A DNA stretch of 64,000 nucleotides. Source: Xylocopa sonorina. Taxonomy: Eukaryota > Arthropoda > Insecta > Hymenoptera > Apidae. A program made the translations under genes and the position numbers. Below the pieces are notes generated by a model. The model searched no databases and was not told the DNA's origin. It saw nothing but the letters and a program-made list of their open reading frames with translations. The stretch is taken from positions 124,001 through 188,000 of the forward strand of contig NW_027490460.1 of assembly GCF_050948175.1 (NCBI RefSeq), read 5' to 3'. Shown here piece by piece: positions 14,901 through 29,880 of the stretch (its first letter is position 1; each line of letters begins with the position of its first letter).

Positions 14901-17900
14901 TCGCTAGGAAATAGCTTTTGCAGATGTCTCCGTATCGTAGCAATAGATTTCTAATGCTTCTTAAAACGCGATATCGCATCTCATTTCTATGTTTCATGGT
15001 AAGATATAATATGATTTGCGAAGTGTCATGTATTCCTCGTCTACACTTCAAATGAATGTGAATGCGATACTTCCTCGCTTGGAAATAGCGTCTGCAGATG
15101 TCTACGTATCGTAGCAATAGCTTTCTAATGCTTCTTAAAACGCGATATCGCATCTCATTTCTATGTTTCATGGTAAGATATAATATGATTTGCGAAGTGT
15201 CATGTATTACTCGTCTACACTTCAAATGAATGTAAATGCGACACTTCCTTGCTAGGATATAGCGTCTGCAGATGTCTAGGTATCGTAGCGATAGAGTTCT
15301 TATGATTCTTAAAACGCGATATCGCATCTCATTTCTATGTTTCATGGTAAGATATAATACGATTTGCGAAGTGTCATGTATTCCTCGTCTACACTTCAAA
15401 TGAATGTAAATGCGACACTTCCTTGCTAGGAAATAGCGTCTGCAGATGTCTAGGTATCGTAGCAATAGTGTTCTAATGCTTCTTAAAACGCGATATCGCA
15501 CCTCATTTCTATGTTTCATGGTAAGATATAATATGATTTGCGAAGTGTCATGTACTCCTCGTCTACACTTCAAATGAATGTAAATGCGACACTTCCTCGC
15601 TAGGAAATAGCGTTTATAGATGTCTACGTATCGTAGCAATAGATTTCTAATGCTTCTTAAAACGCGATATTGCATCTCATTTCTATGTTTCATGGTAAGA
15701 TATAATATGATTTGCGAAGTGTCATGTTTTCCTCGTCTACACTTCAAATGAATGTAAATGCGACACTTCCTTGCTAGGAAATAGCGTCTGCAGATGTCTA
15801 GGTATCGTAGCAATAGTGTTCTAATGCTTCTTGAAACGCGATATCGCATCTCATTTCTATGTTTCATGGTAAGATGTAATATGATTTGCGAAGTGTTATG
15901 TATTCCTCGTCTACACTTCAAATGAATGTGAATGCGACACTTCCTTGCAAGGAAGTAGCGATTGCAGATGTTTACGTATCGAAGCAATAGAGTTCAAATG
16001 CTCCTTAAAACGAGATATTGCATCTCATATCTATGTTTCATGATAAGATATAATATACATTGCGAAGTGTTATGCATTCCTCGTCTACGATTCAAATGAA
16101 TGTAAATGCGACACTTCCTTGCAAGGAAATAGCGTTTGCGGATGTCTACGTATCGTAGAAATAGAGTTCTTATGATTCTTAAAACGCGATATCGTATCTC
16201 ATTTCTATGCTTCATGGTAAGATATAATATGATTTGCGAAGTGTCATGTATTCCTCGTCTACACTTCAAATGAATGTGAATGCGACACTTCCTCGCTAGG
16301 AAATAGCGTTTGCAGATGTCTACGTATCGTAGCAATAGAGTTCATATGATTCTTAAAACGCGATATCGCATCTCATTTCTATGTTTCATGGTAAGATATA
16401 ATATGATTTGCGAAGTGACATGTATTCCTCGTCTACACTTCAAATGAATGTAAATGCGACACTTCCTTGCTAGGAAACAGCATCTGCAGATGTCTAGGTA
16501 TCGTAGCAATAGCTTTCTAATGCTTCTTGAAACGCGATATCGCATCTCATTTCTACGTTTCATGGTAAGATGTAATATGATTTGCGAAGTGTTATGTATT
16601 CCTCGTCTACACTTCAAATGAATCTAAATGCGACACTTCCTTGCAAGGAAGTAGCGATTGCAGATGTCTACGTATCGAAGCAATAGAGTTCTTATGATTC
16701 TTAAAACGCGATATCGCATCTCATTTCTATGTTTCATGGTAAGATATAACATGATTTGCGAAGTGTCATGTATTCCTCGTCTACACTTCAAATGAATGTA
16801 AATGCGACACTTCCTTGCTAGGAAATAGCGTCTGCAGATGTCTAGGTATCGTAGCAATAGAATTCATGTGATTCTTAAAACGCGATATCGCATCTCATTT
16901 CTATGTTTCATGGTAAGATATAATACGATCTGCGAAGTGTCATGTATTCCTCGTCTACACTTCAAATGAATGTAAATGCGACACTTCCTTGCTAGGAAAT
17001 AGCGTCTGCAGATGTCTAGGTATCGTAGCAATAGAGTTCAAATGCTTCTTAAAACGAGATATTGCATGTCATATCTATGTTTCATGATGAGATATAATAT
17101 TCATTGCGAAGTGTTATGCATTCCTCGTATACGATTCAAATGAATGTAAATGCTACACTTCCTTGCAAGGAAATAGCGTTTGCAGTTGTCTACGTATCGT
17201 AGCAATAGAGTTCTTATGATTCTTAAAACGCGATATCGCATCTCATTTCTATGTTTCATGGTAAGATATAATATGATTTGCGAAGTGTCATGTATTCCTC
17301 GTCTACACTTCAAATGAATGTAAATGCGACACTTCCTTGCTAGGAAATCGCGTCTGCAGATGTCTAGGTATCGTAGCAGTAGAGTTCATATGATTCTTAA
17401 AACGCGATATCGCATCTCATTTCTATGTTTCATGGTAAGATATAATACGATTTGCGAAGTGTCATGTATTCCTCGTCTACACTTCAAATGAATGTAAATG
17501 CGACACTTCCTTGCCAGGAAATAGCGTCAGTAGATGTCTAGGTATCGTAGCAATAGTGTTCTAATGCTTCTTAAAACGCGATATCGCACCTCATTTCTAT
17601 GTTTCATGGTAAGATATAATATGATTTGCGAAGTGTCATGTATTCCTCGTCTACACTTCAAATGAATGTAAATGCGACACTTCCTCGCTAGGAAATAGCG
17701 TTTGCAGATGTCCACGTATCGTAGCAATAGATTTCTAATGCTTCTTAAAAAGCGATATCGCATCTCATTTCTATGTTTCATGGTAAGATATAATATGATT
17801 TGCGAAGTGTCATGTATTCCTCGTCTACACTTCAAATGAATGTAAATGCAACACTTCCTTGCAAGGAAATAGCGTTTGCAGATGTTTACCTATCAAAGCA

Positions 17901-19824
17901 ATAGAGTTCTAATGCTTCTTAAAACGCGATATCGCATCTCATTTCTATGTTTCATGGTAAGATATAATATGATTTGCGAAGTGTTATGTATTCCTTGTCT
18001 GCACTTCAAATGAATGTAAATGAGACACTTCCATGCAAGGAAATAGCGTTTGCAGATGTCTGCGTATCGTAGCAATAGAGTTCATATGATTCCTAAAACG
18101 CGATATCGCATCTCAATTCTATGTTTCATGGTAAGATATAATATGATTTGCGAAGTGTCATGTAATCCTCGTCTACACTTCAAATGAATGTGAATGCGAC
18201 ACTTCCTCGCTAGGAAATAGCGTTTGCAGATGTCTACGTATCGTAGCAATAGAGTTCAGATGATTCTTAAAACGCGATATCGCATCTCATTTCTATGTTT
18301 CATGGTAAGATATAACATGATTTGCGAAGTGTTATGTTTTCCTCGTCTACACTTCAAATGAATGCGAATGCGATACTTCCTCGCTTGGAAATAGCGTTTG
18401 CAGATGTCTACGTATCGTAGCAATAGCTTTCTAATGCTTCTTAAAACGCGATATCGCATCTCATTTCTATGTTTCATGGTAAGATATAATATGATTTGCG
18501 AAGTGTCATGTAATCCTCGTCTACACTTCAAATGAATGTGAATGCGACACTTCCTCGCTAGGAAATAGCGTTTGCAGATGTCTACGTATCGTAGCAATAG
18601 AGTTCAGATGATTCTTAAAACGCGATATCGCATCTCATTTCTATGTTTCATGGTAAGATATAACATGATTTGCGAAGTGTCATGTATTCCTCGTCTACAC
18701 TTCAAATGAATGTAAATGCGACACTTCCTTGCTAGGAAATAGCGTCTGCAGATGTCTAGGTATCGTAGCAATAGTGTTCTAATGCTTCTTAAAACGCGAT
18801 ATCGCACCTCATTTCCATGTTTCATGGTAAGATATAATATGATTTGCGAAGTGTCATGTACTCCTCGTCTACACTTCAAATGAATGTAAATGCGACACTT
18901 CCTCGCTAGGAAATAGCTTTTGCAGATGTCTCCGTATCGTAGCAATAGATTTCTAATGCTTCTTAAAACGCGATATCGCATCTCATTTCTATGTTTCATG
19001 GTAAGATATAATATGATTTGCGAAGTGTCATGTATTCCTCGTCTACACTTCAAATGAATGTGAATGCGATACTTCCTCGCTTGGAAATAGCGTCTGCAGA
19101 TGTCTACGTATCGTAGCAATAGCTTTCTAATGCTTCTTAAAACGCGATATCGCATCTCATTTCTATGTTTCATGGTAAGATATAATATGATTTGCGAAGT
19201 GTCATGTATTACTCGTCTACACTTCAAATGAATGTAAATGCGACACTTCCTTGCTAGGATATAGCGTCTGCAGATGTCTAGGTATCGTAGCGATAGAGTT
19301 CTTATGATTCTTAAAACGCGATATCGCATCTCATTTCTATGTTTCATGGTAAGATATAATACGATTTGCGAAGTGTCATGTATTCCTCGTCTACACTTCA
19401 AATGAATGTAAATGCGACACTTCCTTGCTAGGAAATAGCGTCTGCAGATGTCTAGGTATCGTAGCAATAGTGTTCTAATGCTTCTTAAAACGCGATATCG
19501 CACCTCATTTCTATGTTTCATGGTAAGATATAATATGATTTGCGAAGTGTCATGTACTCCTCGTCTACACTTCAAATGAATGTAAATGCGACACTTCCTC
19601 GCTAGGAAATAGCGTTTATAGATGTCTACGTATCGTAGCAATAGATTTCTAATGCTTCTTAAAACGCGATATTGCATCTCATTTCTATGTTTCATGGTAA
19701 GATATAATATGATTTGCGAAGTGTCATGTTTTCCTCGTCTACACTTCAAATGAATGTAAATGCGACACTTCCTTGCTAGGAAATAGCGTCTGCAGATGTC
19801 TAGGTATCGTAGCAATAGTGTTCT
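11995..19824. repeat. Higher-order repeat of 22 and 23 monomers, two tandem copies
   Basis: Copy 1 is about 11995-15822 and copy 2 about 15823-19824. The first 2.7 kb align at an offset of 3828 bp (22 monomers) with only a handful of substitutions by eye. After about 18616 copy 2 carries one extra monomer, so the offset becomes 4002 bp (23 monomers). This is what unequal exchange in a tandem array produces. Confidence 0.88.
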
Positions 19825-20243
19825 AATGCTTCTTAGAACGCGATATCGCACCTCATTTCTATGTTTCATGGTAAGATATAATATGATTTGCGAAGTGTCA
19901 TGTAATCCTCGTCTACACTTCAAATGAATGTGAATGCGACACTTCCTCGCTAGGAAATAGCGTTTGCAGATGTCTACGTATCGTAGCAATAGAGTTCAGA
20001 TGATACTTAAAACGCGATATCGCATCTCATTTCTATGTTTCATGGTAAGATATAACATGATTTGCGAAGTGTCATGTATTCCTCGTCTACACTTCAAATG
20101 AATGTAAATGCGACACTTCCTTGCTAGGAAATAGCGTCTGCAGATGTCTAGGTATCGTAGCAATAGTGTTCTAATGCTTCTTAAAACGCGATATCGCACC
20201 TCATTTCTATGTTTCATGGTAAGATATAATATGATTTGCGAAG

Positions 20244-20245
20244 TT
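20244..20245. other. Single-base insertion breaking the 174-bp register
   Basis: GCGAAGTTGTC replaces GCGAAGTGTC, one extra T. The same insertion occurs at 22681 in a copied unit, so both probably come from one event. Confidence 0.9.
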
Positions 20246-20370
20246 GTCATGTACTCCTCGTCTACACTTCAAATGAATGTAAATGCGACACTTCCTCGCT
20301 AGGAAATAGCGTTTGCAGATGTCTACGTATCGTAGCAATAGATTTCTAATGCTTCTTATAACGCGATATC

Positions 20371-22646
20371 GCATCTCATTTCTATGTTTCATGGTAAGAT
20401 ATAATATGATTTGCGAAGTGTCATGTATTCCTCGTCTACACTTCAAATGAATGTAAATGCAACACTTCCTTGCAAGGAAATAGCGTTTGCAGATGTTTAC
20501 CTATCAAAGCAATAGAGTTCTAATGCTTCTTAAAACGCGATATCGCATCTCATTTCTATGTTTCATGGTAAGATATAATATGATTTGCGAAGTGTTATGT
20601 ATTCCTTGTCTGCACTTCAAATGAATGTAAATGAGACACTTCCATGCAAGGAAATAGCGTTTGCAGATGTCTGCGTATCGTAGCAATAGAGTTCATATGA
20701 TTCCTAAAACGCGATATCGCATCTCAATTCTATGTTTCATGGTAAGATATAATATGATTTGCGAAGTGTCATGTAATCCTCGTCTACACTTCAAATGAAT
20801 GTGAATGCGACACTTCCTCGCTAGGAAATAGCGTTTGCAGATGTCTACGTATCGTAGCAATAGAGTTCAGATGATTCTTAAAACGCGATATCGCATCTCA
20901 TTTCTATGTTTCATGGTAAGATATAACATGATTTGCGAAGTGTTATGTTTTCCTCGTCTACACTTCAAATGAATGCGAATGCGATACTTCCTCGCTTGGA
21001 AATAGCGTTTGCAGATGTCTACGTATCGTAGCAATAGCTTTCTAATGCTTCTTAAAACGCGATATCGCATCTCATTTCTATGTTTCATGGTAAGATATAA
21101 TATGATTTGCGAAGTGTCATGTAATCCTCGTCTACACTTCAAATGAATGTGAATGCGACACTTCCTCGCTAGGAAATAGCGTTTGCAGATGTCTACGTAT
21201 CGTAGCAATAGAGTTCAGATGATTCTTAAAACGCGATATCGCATCTCATTTCTATGTTTCATGGTAAGATATAACATGATTTGCGAAGTGTCATGTATTC
21301 CTCGTCTACACTTCAAATGAATGTAAATGCGACACTTCCTTGCTAGGAAATAGCGTCTGCAGATGTCTAGGTATCGTAGCAATAGTGTTCTAATGCTTCT
21401 TAAAACGCGATATCGCACCTCATTTCCATGTTTCATGGTAAGATATAATATGATTTGCGAAGTGTCATGTACTCCTCGTCTACACTTCAAATGAATGTAA
21501 ATGCGACACTTCCTCGCTAGGAAATAGCTTTTGCAGATGTCTCCGTATCGTAGCAATAGATTTCTAATGCTTCTTAAAACGCGATATCGCATCTCATTTC
21601 TATGTTTCATGGTAAGATATAATATGATTTGCGAAGTGTCATGTATTCCTCGTCTACACTTCAAATGAATGTGAATGCGATACTTCCTCGCTTGGAAATA
21701 GCGTCTGCAGATGTCTACGTATCGTAGCAGTAGCTTTCTAATGCTTCTTAAAACGCGATATCGCATCTCATTTCTATGTTTCATGGTAAGATATAATATG
21801 ATTTGCGAAGTGTCATGTATTACTCGTCTACACTTCAAATGAATGTAAATGCGACACTTCCTTGCTAGGATATAGCGTCTGCAGATGTCTAGGTATCGTA
21901 GCGATAGAGTTCTTATGATTCTTAAAACGCGATATCGCATCTCATTTCTATGTTTCATGGTAAGATATAATACGATTTGCGAAGTGTCATGTATTCCTCG
22001 TCTACACTTCAAATGAATGTAAATGCGACACTTCCTTGCTAGGAAATAGCGTCTGCAGATGTCTAGGTATCGTAGCAATAGTGTTCTAATGCTTCTTAAA
22101 ACGCGATATCGCACCTCATTTCTATGTTTCATGGTAAGATATAATATGATTTGCGAAGTGTCATGTACTCCTCGTCTACACTTCAAATGAATGTAAATGC
22201 GACACTTCCTCGCTAGGAAATAGCGTTTATAGATGTCTACGTATCGTAGCAATAGATTTCTAATGCTTCTTAAAACGCGATATTGCATCTCATTTCTATG
22301 TTTCATGGTAAGATATAATATGATTTGCGAAGTGTCATGTTTTCCTCGTCTACACTTCAAATGAATGTAAATGCGACACTTCCTTGCTAGGAAATAGCGT
22401 CTGCAGATGTCTAGGTATCGTAGCAATAGTGTTCTAATGCTTCTTAGAACGCGATATCGCACCTCATTTCTATGTTTCATGGTAAGATATAATATGATTT
22501 GCGAAGTGTCATGTAATCCTCGTCTACACTTCAAATGAATGTGAATGCGACACTTCCTCGCTAGGAAATAGCGTTTGCAGATGTCTACGTATCGTAGCAA
22601 TAGAGTTCAGATGATACTTAAAACGCGATATCGCATCTCATTTCTA
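20371..22646. repeat. Third partial copy of the 12-20 kb higher-order unit
   Basis: It matches 17760-20035 at an offset of 2611 bp, which is 15 monomers plus the 1-bp insertion at 20244. The minus-strand open frames at 18604-19989 and 21215-22600 are the same length because of this copy. Near 22650 one monomer is missing relative to the template, and the same inserted T appears at 22681. Confidence 0.85.
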
Positions 22647-24330
22647 TGTTTCATGGTAAGATATAATATGATTTGCGAAGTTGTCATGTACTCCTCGTCT
22701 ACACTTCAAATGAATGTAAATGCGACACTTCCTCGCTAGGAAATAGCGTTTGCAGATGTCTACGTATCGTAGCAATAGATTTCTAATGCTTCTTATAACG
22801 CGATATCGCATCTCATTTCTATGTTTCATGGTAAGATATAATATGATTTGCGAAGTGTCATGTATTCCTCGTCTACACTTCAAATGAATGTGAATGCGAT
22901 ACTTCCTCGCTTGGAAATAGCGTCTGCAGATGTCTACGTATCGTAGCAATAGCTTTCTAATGCTTCTTAAAACGCGATATCGCATCTCATTTCTATGTTT
23001 CATGGTAAGATATAATATGATTTGCGAAGTGTCATGTATTACTCGTCTACACTTCAAATGAATGTAAATGCGACACTTCCTTGCTAGGATATAGCGTCTG
23101 CAAATGTCTAGGTATCGTAGCAATAGAGTTCATATGATTCTTAAAACGCGATATCGCATCTCATTTCTATGTTTCATGGTAAGATATAATACGATTTGCG
23201 AAGTGTCATGTATTCCTCGTCTACACTTCAAATGAATGTAAATGCGACACTTCCTTGCTAGGAAATAGCGTCTGCAGATGTCTAGGTATCGTAGCAATAG
23301 TGTTCTAATGCTTCTTAAAACGCGATATCGCACCTCATTTCTATGTTTCATGGTAAGATATAATATGATTTGCGAAGTGTCATGTACTCCTCGTCTACAC
23401 TTCAAATGAATGTAAATGCGACACTTCCTCGCTAGGAAATAGCGTTTGCAGATGTCTACGTATCGTAGCAATAGATTTCTAATGCTTCTTAAAACGCGAT
23501 ATCGCATCTCATTTCTATGTTTCATGGTAAGATATAATATGATTTGCGAAGTGTCATGTATTCCTCGTCTACACTTCAAATGAATGTGAATGCGATACTT
23601 CCTCGCTTGGAAATAGCGTCTGCAGATGTCTACGTATCGTAGCAATAGCTTTCTAATGCTTCTTAAAACGCGATATCGCATCTCATTTCTATGTTTCATG
23701 GTAAGATATAATATGATTTGCGAAGTGTCATGTATTACTCGTCTACACATCAAATGAATGTAAATGCGACACTTCCTTGCTAGGATATAGCGTCTGCAAA
23801 TGTCTAGGTATCGTAGCAATAGAGTTCATATGATTCTTAAAACGCGATATCGCATCTCATTTCTATGTTTCATGGTAAGATATAATACGATTTGCGAAGT
23901 GTCATGTATTCCTCGTCTACACTTCAAATGAATGTAAATGCGACACTTCCTTGCTAGGAAATAGCGTCTGCAGATGTCTAGGTATCGTAGCAATAGTGTT
24001 CTAATGCTTCTTAAAACGCGATATCGCACCTCATTTCTATGTTTCATGGTAAGATATAATATGATTTGCGAAGTGTCATGTACTCCTCGTCTACACTTCA
24101 AATGAATGTAAATGCGACACTTCCTCGCTAGGAAATAGCGTTTGCAGATGTCTACGTATCGTAGCAATAGATTTCTAATGCTTCTTAAAACGCGATATCG
24201 CATCTCATTTCTATGTTTCATGGTAAGATATAATATGATTTGCGAAGTGTCATGTATTCCTCGTCTACACTTCAAATGAATGTAAATGCAACACTTCCTT
24301 GCAAGGAAATAGCGTTTGCAGATGTTTACC
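22630..24330. repeat. Higher-order repeat of 4 monomers, about 2.5 tandem copies
   Basis: The variant CATGTACTCC marks the unit at 22685, 23381 and 24077, each 696 bp apart. The same pair spacing recurs at 25469/26165, 27731/28427 and 32655/33351, so this 4-mer is nested in larger units. Confidence 0.8.
22681..22682. other. Single-base insertion, copy of the one at 20244
   Basis: GCGAAGTTGTC in place of GCGAAGTGTC, 2437 bp (14 monomers plus 1) after the first. Confidence 0.9.
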
Positions 24331-24539
24331 TATCAAAGCAATAGAGTTCTAATGCTTCTTAAAACGCGATATCGCATCTCATATCTATGTTTCATGATAA
24401 GATATAATATACATTGCGAAGTATCATGTATTCCTCGTCTACACTTCAAATGAATGTAAATGCGACACTTCCTCGCTAGGAAATAGCGTTTGCAGATGTC
24501 TACGTATCGTAGCAATAGATTTCTAATGCTTCTTAAAAC

Positions 24540-27500
24540 GCGATATCGCATCTCATTTCTATGTTTCATGGTAAGATATAATATGATTTGCGAAGTGTCA
24601 TGTATTCCTCGTCTACACTTCAAATGAATGTAAATGCAACACTTCCTTGCAAGGAAATAGCGTTTGCAGATGTCTACGTATCGTAGCAATAGAGTTCTTA
24701 TGATTCTTAAAACGCGATATCGCATCTCATTTCTATGTTTCATGGTAAGATATAATATGATTTGCGAAGTGTTATGTATTCCTCGTCTACACATCAAATG
24801 AATGTAAATTCGGCACTTCCTTGCTAGGAAATAGCGTCTGCAGATGTCTAGGTATCGTAGCGATAGAGTTCTTATGATTCTTAAAACGCGATATCGCATC
24901 TCATTTCTATGTTTCATGGTAAGATATAATATGATTTGCGAAGTGTTATGTATTCCTCGTCTACACATCAAATGAATGTAAATTCGACACTTCCTTGCTA
25001 GGAAATAGCGTCTGCAGATATCTAGGTATCGTAGCGATAGAGTTCTAATGCTTCTTAAAACGCGATATCGCATCTCATTTCTATGTTTCATGGTAAGATG
25101 TAATATGATTTGCGAAGTGTTATGCATTCCTCGTCTACGATTCAAATGAATGTAAATGCGACACTTCCTTGCAAGGAAATAGCGTTTGCAGATGTCTGCG
25201 TATCGTAGCAATAGGGATCTTATGATTCTTAAAACGCGATATCACATCTCATTTCTATGTTTCATGGTAAGATATAACATGATTTGCGAAGTGTCATGTT
25301 TTCCTCGTCTACACTTCAAATGAATGTAAATGCGACACTTCCTTGCTAGGAAATAGCGTCTGCAGATGTCTAGGTATCGTAGCAATGGTGTTCTAATGCT
25401 TCTTAAAACGCGATATCGCACCTCATTTCTATGTTTCATGGTAAGATATAATATGATTTGCGAAGTGTCATGTACTCCTCGTCTACACTTCAAATGAATG
25501 TAAATGCGACACTTCCTCGCTAGGAAATAGCGTTTGCAGATGTCTACGTATCGTAGCAATAGATTTCTAATGCTTCTTAAAACGCGATATCGCATCTCAT
25601 TTCTATGTTTCATGGTAAGATATAATATGATTTGCGAAGTGTCATGTATTCCTCGTCTACACTTCAAATGAATGTGAATGCGATACTTCCTCGCTTGGAA
25701 ATAGCGTCTGCAGATGTCTACGTATCGTAGCAATAGCTTTCTAATGCTCCTTAAAACGCGATATCGCATCTCATTTCTATGTTTCATGGTAAGATATAAT
25801 ATGATTTGCGAAGTGTCATGTATTACTCGTCTACACTTCAAATGAATGTAAATGCGACACTTCCTTGCTAGGATATAGCGTCTGCAAATGTCTAGGTATC
25901 GTAGCAATGGAGTTCATATGATTCTTAAAACGCGATATCGCATCTCATTTCTATGTTTCATGGTAAGATATAATACGATTTGCGAAGTGTCATGTATTCC
26001 TCGTCTACACTTCAAATGAATGTAAATGCGACACTTCCTTGCTAGGAAATAGCGTCTGCAGATGTCTAGGTATCGTAGCAATAGTGTTCTAATGCTTCTT
26101 AAAACGCGATATCGCACCTCATTTCTATGTTTCATGGTAAGATATAATATGATTTGCGAAGTGTCATGTACTCCTCGTCTACACTTCAAATGAATGTAAA
26201 TGCGACACTTCCTCGCTAGGAAATAGCGTTTGCAGATGTCTACGTATCGTAGCAATAGATTTCTAATGCTTCTTAAAACGCGATATCGCATCTCATTTCT
26301 ATGTTTCATGGTAAGATATAATATGATTTGCGAAGTGTCATGTATTCCTCGTCTACACTTCAAATGAATGTAAATGCAACACTTCCTTGCAAGGAAATAG
26401 CGTTTGCAGATGTTTACCTATCAAAGCAATAGAGTTCTAATGCTTCTTAAAACGCGATATCGCATCTCATATCTATGTTTCATGATAAGATATAATATAC
26501 ATTGCGAAGTGTCATGTATTCCTCGTCTACACTTCAAATGAATGTAAATGCGACACTTCCTCGCTAGGAAATAGCGTTCGCAGATGTCTACGTATCGTAG
26601 CAATAGATTTCTAATGCTTCTTAAAACGCGATATCGCATCTCATTTCTATGTTTCATGGTAAGATATAATATGATTTGCGAAGTGTCACGTATTCCTCGT
26701 CTACACTTCAAATGAATGTAAATGCAACACTTCCTTGCAAGGAAATAGCGTTTGCAGATGTTTACCTATCAAAGCAATAGAGTTCTAATGCTTCTTACAA
26801 CGCGATATCGCATCTCATTTCTATGTTTCATGGTAAGATATAATATGATTTGCGAAGTGTCATGTATTCCTCGTCTACACTTCAAATGAATGTAAATGCA
26901 ACACTTCCTTGCAAGGAAATAGCGTTTGCAGATGTCTACGTATCGTAGCAATAGAGTTCTTATGATTCTTAAAACGCGATATCGCATCTCATTTCTATGT
27001 TTCATGGTAAGATATAATATGATTTGCGAAGTGTTATGTATTCCTCGTCTACACATCAAATGAATGTAAATTCGGCACTTCCTTGCTAGGAAATAGCGTC
27101 TGCAGATGTCTAGGTATCGTAGCGATAGAGTTCTTATGATTCTTAAAACGCGATATCGCATCTCATTTCTATGTTTCATGGTAAGATATAATATGATTTG
27201 CGAAGTGTTATGTATTCCTCGTCTACACATCAAATGAATGTAAATTCGACACTTCCTTGCTAGGAAATAGCGTCTGCAGATATCTAGGTATCGTAGCGAT
27301 AGAGTTCTAATGCTTCTTAAAACGCGATATCGCATCTCATTTCTATGTTTCATGGTAAGATGTAATATGATTTGCGAAGTGTTATGCATTCCTCGTCTAC
27401 GATTCAAATGAATGTAAATGCGACACTTCCTTGCAAGGAAATAGCGTTTGCAGATGTCTGCGTATCGTAGCAATAGGGTTCTTATGATTCTTAAAACGCG

Positions 27501-29063
27501 ATATCACATCTCATTTCTATGTTTCATGGTAAGATATAACATGATTTGCGAAGTGTCATGTATTCCTCGTCTACACTTCAAATGAATGTAAATGCGACAC
27601 TTCCTTGCTAGGAAATAGCGTCTGCAGATGTCTAGGTATCGTAGCAATGGTGTTCTAATGCTTCTTAAAACGCGATATCGCACCTCATTTCTATGTTTCA
27701 TGGTAAGATATAATATGATTTGCGAAGTGTCATGTACTCCTCGTCTACACTTCAAATGAATGTAAATGCGACACTTCCTCGCTAGGAAATAGCGTTTGCA
27801 GATGTCTACGTATCGTAGCAATAGATTTCTAATGCTTCTTAAAACGCGATATCGCATCTCATTTCTATGTTTCATGGTAAGATATAATATGATTTGCGAA
27901 GTGTCATGTATTCCTCGTCTACACTTCAAATGAATGTGAATGCGATACTTCCTCGCTTGGAAATAGCGTCTGCAGATGTCTACGTATCGTAGCAATAGCT
28001 TTCTAATGCTCCTTAAAACGCGATATCGCATCTCATTTCTATGTTTCATGGTAAGATATAATATGATTTGCGAAGTGTCATGTATTACTCGTCTACACTT
28101 CAAATGAATGTAAATGCGACACTTCCTTGCTAGGATATAGCGTCTGCAAATGTCTAGGTATCGTAGCAATGGAGTTCATATGATTCTTAAAACGCGATAT
28201 CGCATCTCATTTCTATGTTTCATGGTATGATATAATACGATTTGCGAAGTGTCATGTATTCCTCGTCTACACTTCAAATGAATGTAAATGCGACACTTCC
28301 TTGCTAGGAAGTAGCGTCTGCAGATGTCTAGGTATCGTAGCAATAGTGTTCTAATGCTTCTTAAAACGCGATATCGCACCTCATTTCTATGTTTCATGGT
28401 AAGATATAATATGATTTGCGAAGTGTCATGTACTCCTCGTCTACACTTCAAATGAATGTAAATGCGACACTTCCTCGCTAGGAAATAGCGTTTGCAGATG
28501 TCTACGTATCGTAGCAATAGATTTCTAATGCTTCTTAAAACGCGATATCGCATCTCATTTCTATGTTTCATGGTAAGATATAATATGATTTGCGAAGTGT
28601 CATGTATTCCTCGTCTACACTTCAAATGAATGTAAATGCAACACTTCCTTGCAAGGAAATAGCGTTTGCAGATGTTTACCTATCAAAGCAATAGAGTTCT
28701 AATGCTTCTTAAAACGCGATATCGCATCTCATATCTATGTTTCATGATAAGATATAATATACATTGCGAAGTGTCATGTATTTCTCGTCTACACTTCAAA
28801 TGAATGTAAATGCGACACTTCCTCGCTAGGAAATAGCGTTTGCAGATGTCTACGTATCGTAGCAATAGATTTCTAATGCTTCTTAAAACGCGATATCGCA
28901 TCTCATTTCTATGTTTCATGGTAAGATATAATATGATTTGCGAAGTGTCATGTATTCCTCGTCTACACTTCAAATGAATGTAAATGCAACACTTCCTTGC
29001 AAGGAAATAGCGTTTGCAGATGTTTACCTATCAAAGCAATAGAGTTCTAATGCTTCTTAAAAC
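24540..29063. repeat. Higher-order repeat of 13 monomers, two tandem copies
   Basis: Copy 1 is about 24540-26801 and copy 2 about 26802-29063, offset 2262 bp. Shared rare variants include ATCACATCTC near 25241 and 27503, and the TAAATTCGGCAC monomer near 24808 and 27070. Differences are few. Confidence 0.85.
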
Positions 29064-29870
29064 GCGATATCGCATCTCATTTCTATGTTTCATGGTGAGA
29101 TATAATATGATTTGCGAAGTGTTATGTATTCCTCGTCTACACATCAAATGAATGTAAATTCGACACTTGCTTGCTAGGAAATAGCGTCTGCAGATGTCTA
29201 GGTATCGTAGCGATAGAGTTCTAATGCTTCTTAAAACGCGATATCGCATCTCATTTCTATGTTTCATGGTAAGATGTAATATGATTTGCGAAGTGTTATG
29301 CATTCCTCGTCTACGATTCAAATGAATGTAAATGCGACACTTCCTTGCAAGGAAGTAGCGATTGCAGATATCTACGTATCGAAGCAATAGAGTCCAAATG
29401 CTTCTTAAAACGAGATATTGCATCTCATATCTATGTTTCATGATAAGATATAAAATACATTGCGAAGTGTTATGCATTCCTCGAGTACGATTCAAGTGAA
29501 TGTAAATGCGACACTTCCTTGCAAGGAAATTGCGTTTGCAGATGTCTACGTATCGTAGCAATAGAGTTCTTATGATTCTTAAAACGCGATATCACATCTC
29601 ATTTCTATGTTTCATGGTAAGATATAATATGATTTGCGAAGTGTCATGTATTCCTCGTCTACACTTCAAATGAATGTAAATGCGACACTTCCTCGCTAGG
29701 AAATAGCGTTTGCAGATGTCTACGTATCGTAGCAATAGAGTTCATATGATTCCTAGAACGCGATATCGCATCTCATTTCTATGTTTCATGGTAAGATATA
29801 ACATGATTTGCGAAGTGTTATGTATTCCTCGTCTACACTTCAAATGAATGTGAATGCGATACTTCCTCGC

Positions 29871-29880
29871 TACTAAATAG
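29871..29880. repeat. First occurrence of the TACTAAATAG monomer subtype
   Basis: The string TACTAAATAG replaces the usual TAGGAAATAG or TTGGAAATAG within GATACTTCCTCGC monomers. By eye I find it 15 times, first here and last near 52945, and never in the first 29.8 kb or after 53 kb. It marks a subtype confined to the zone around and between the element copies and their empty sites. Confidence 0.75.
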
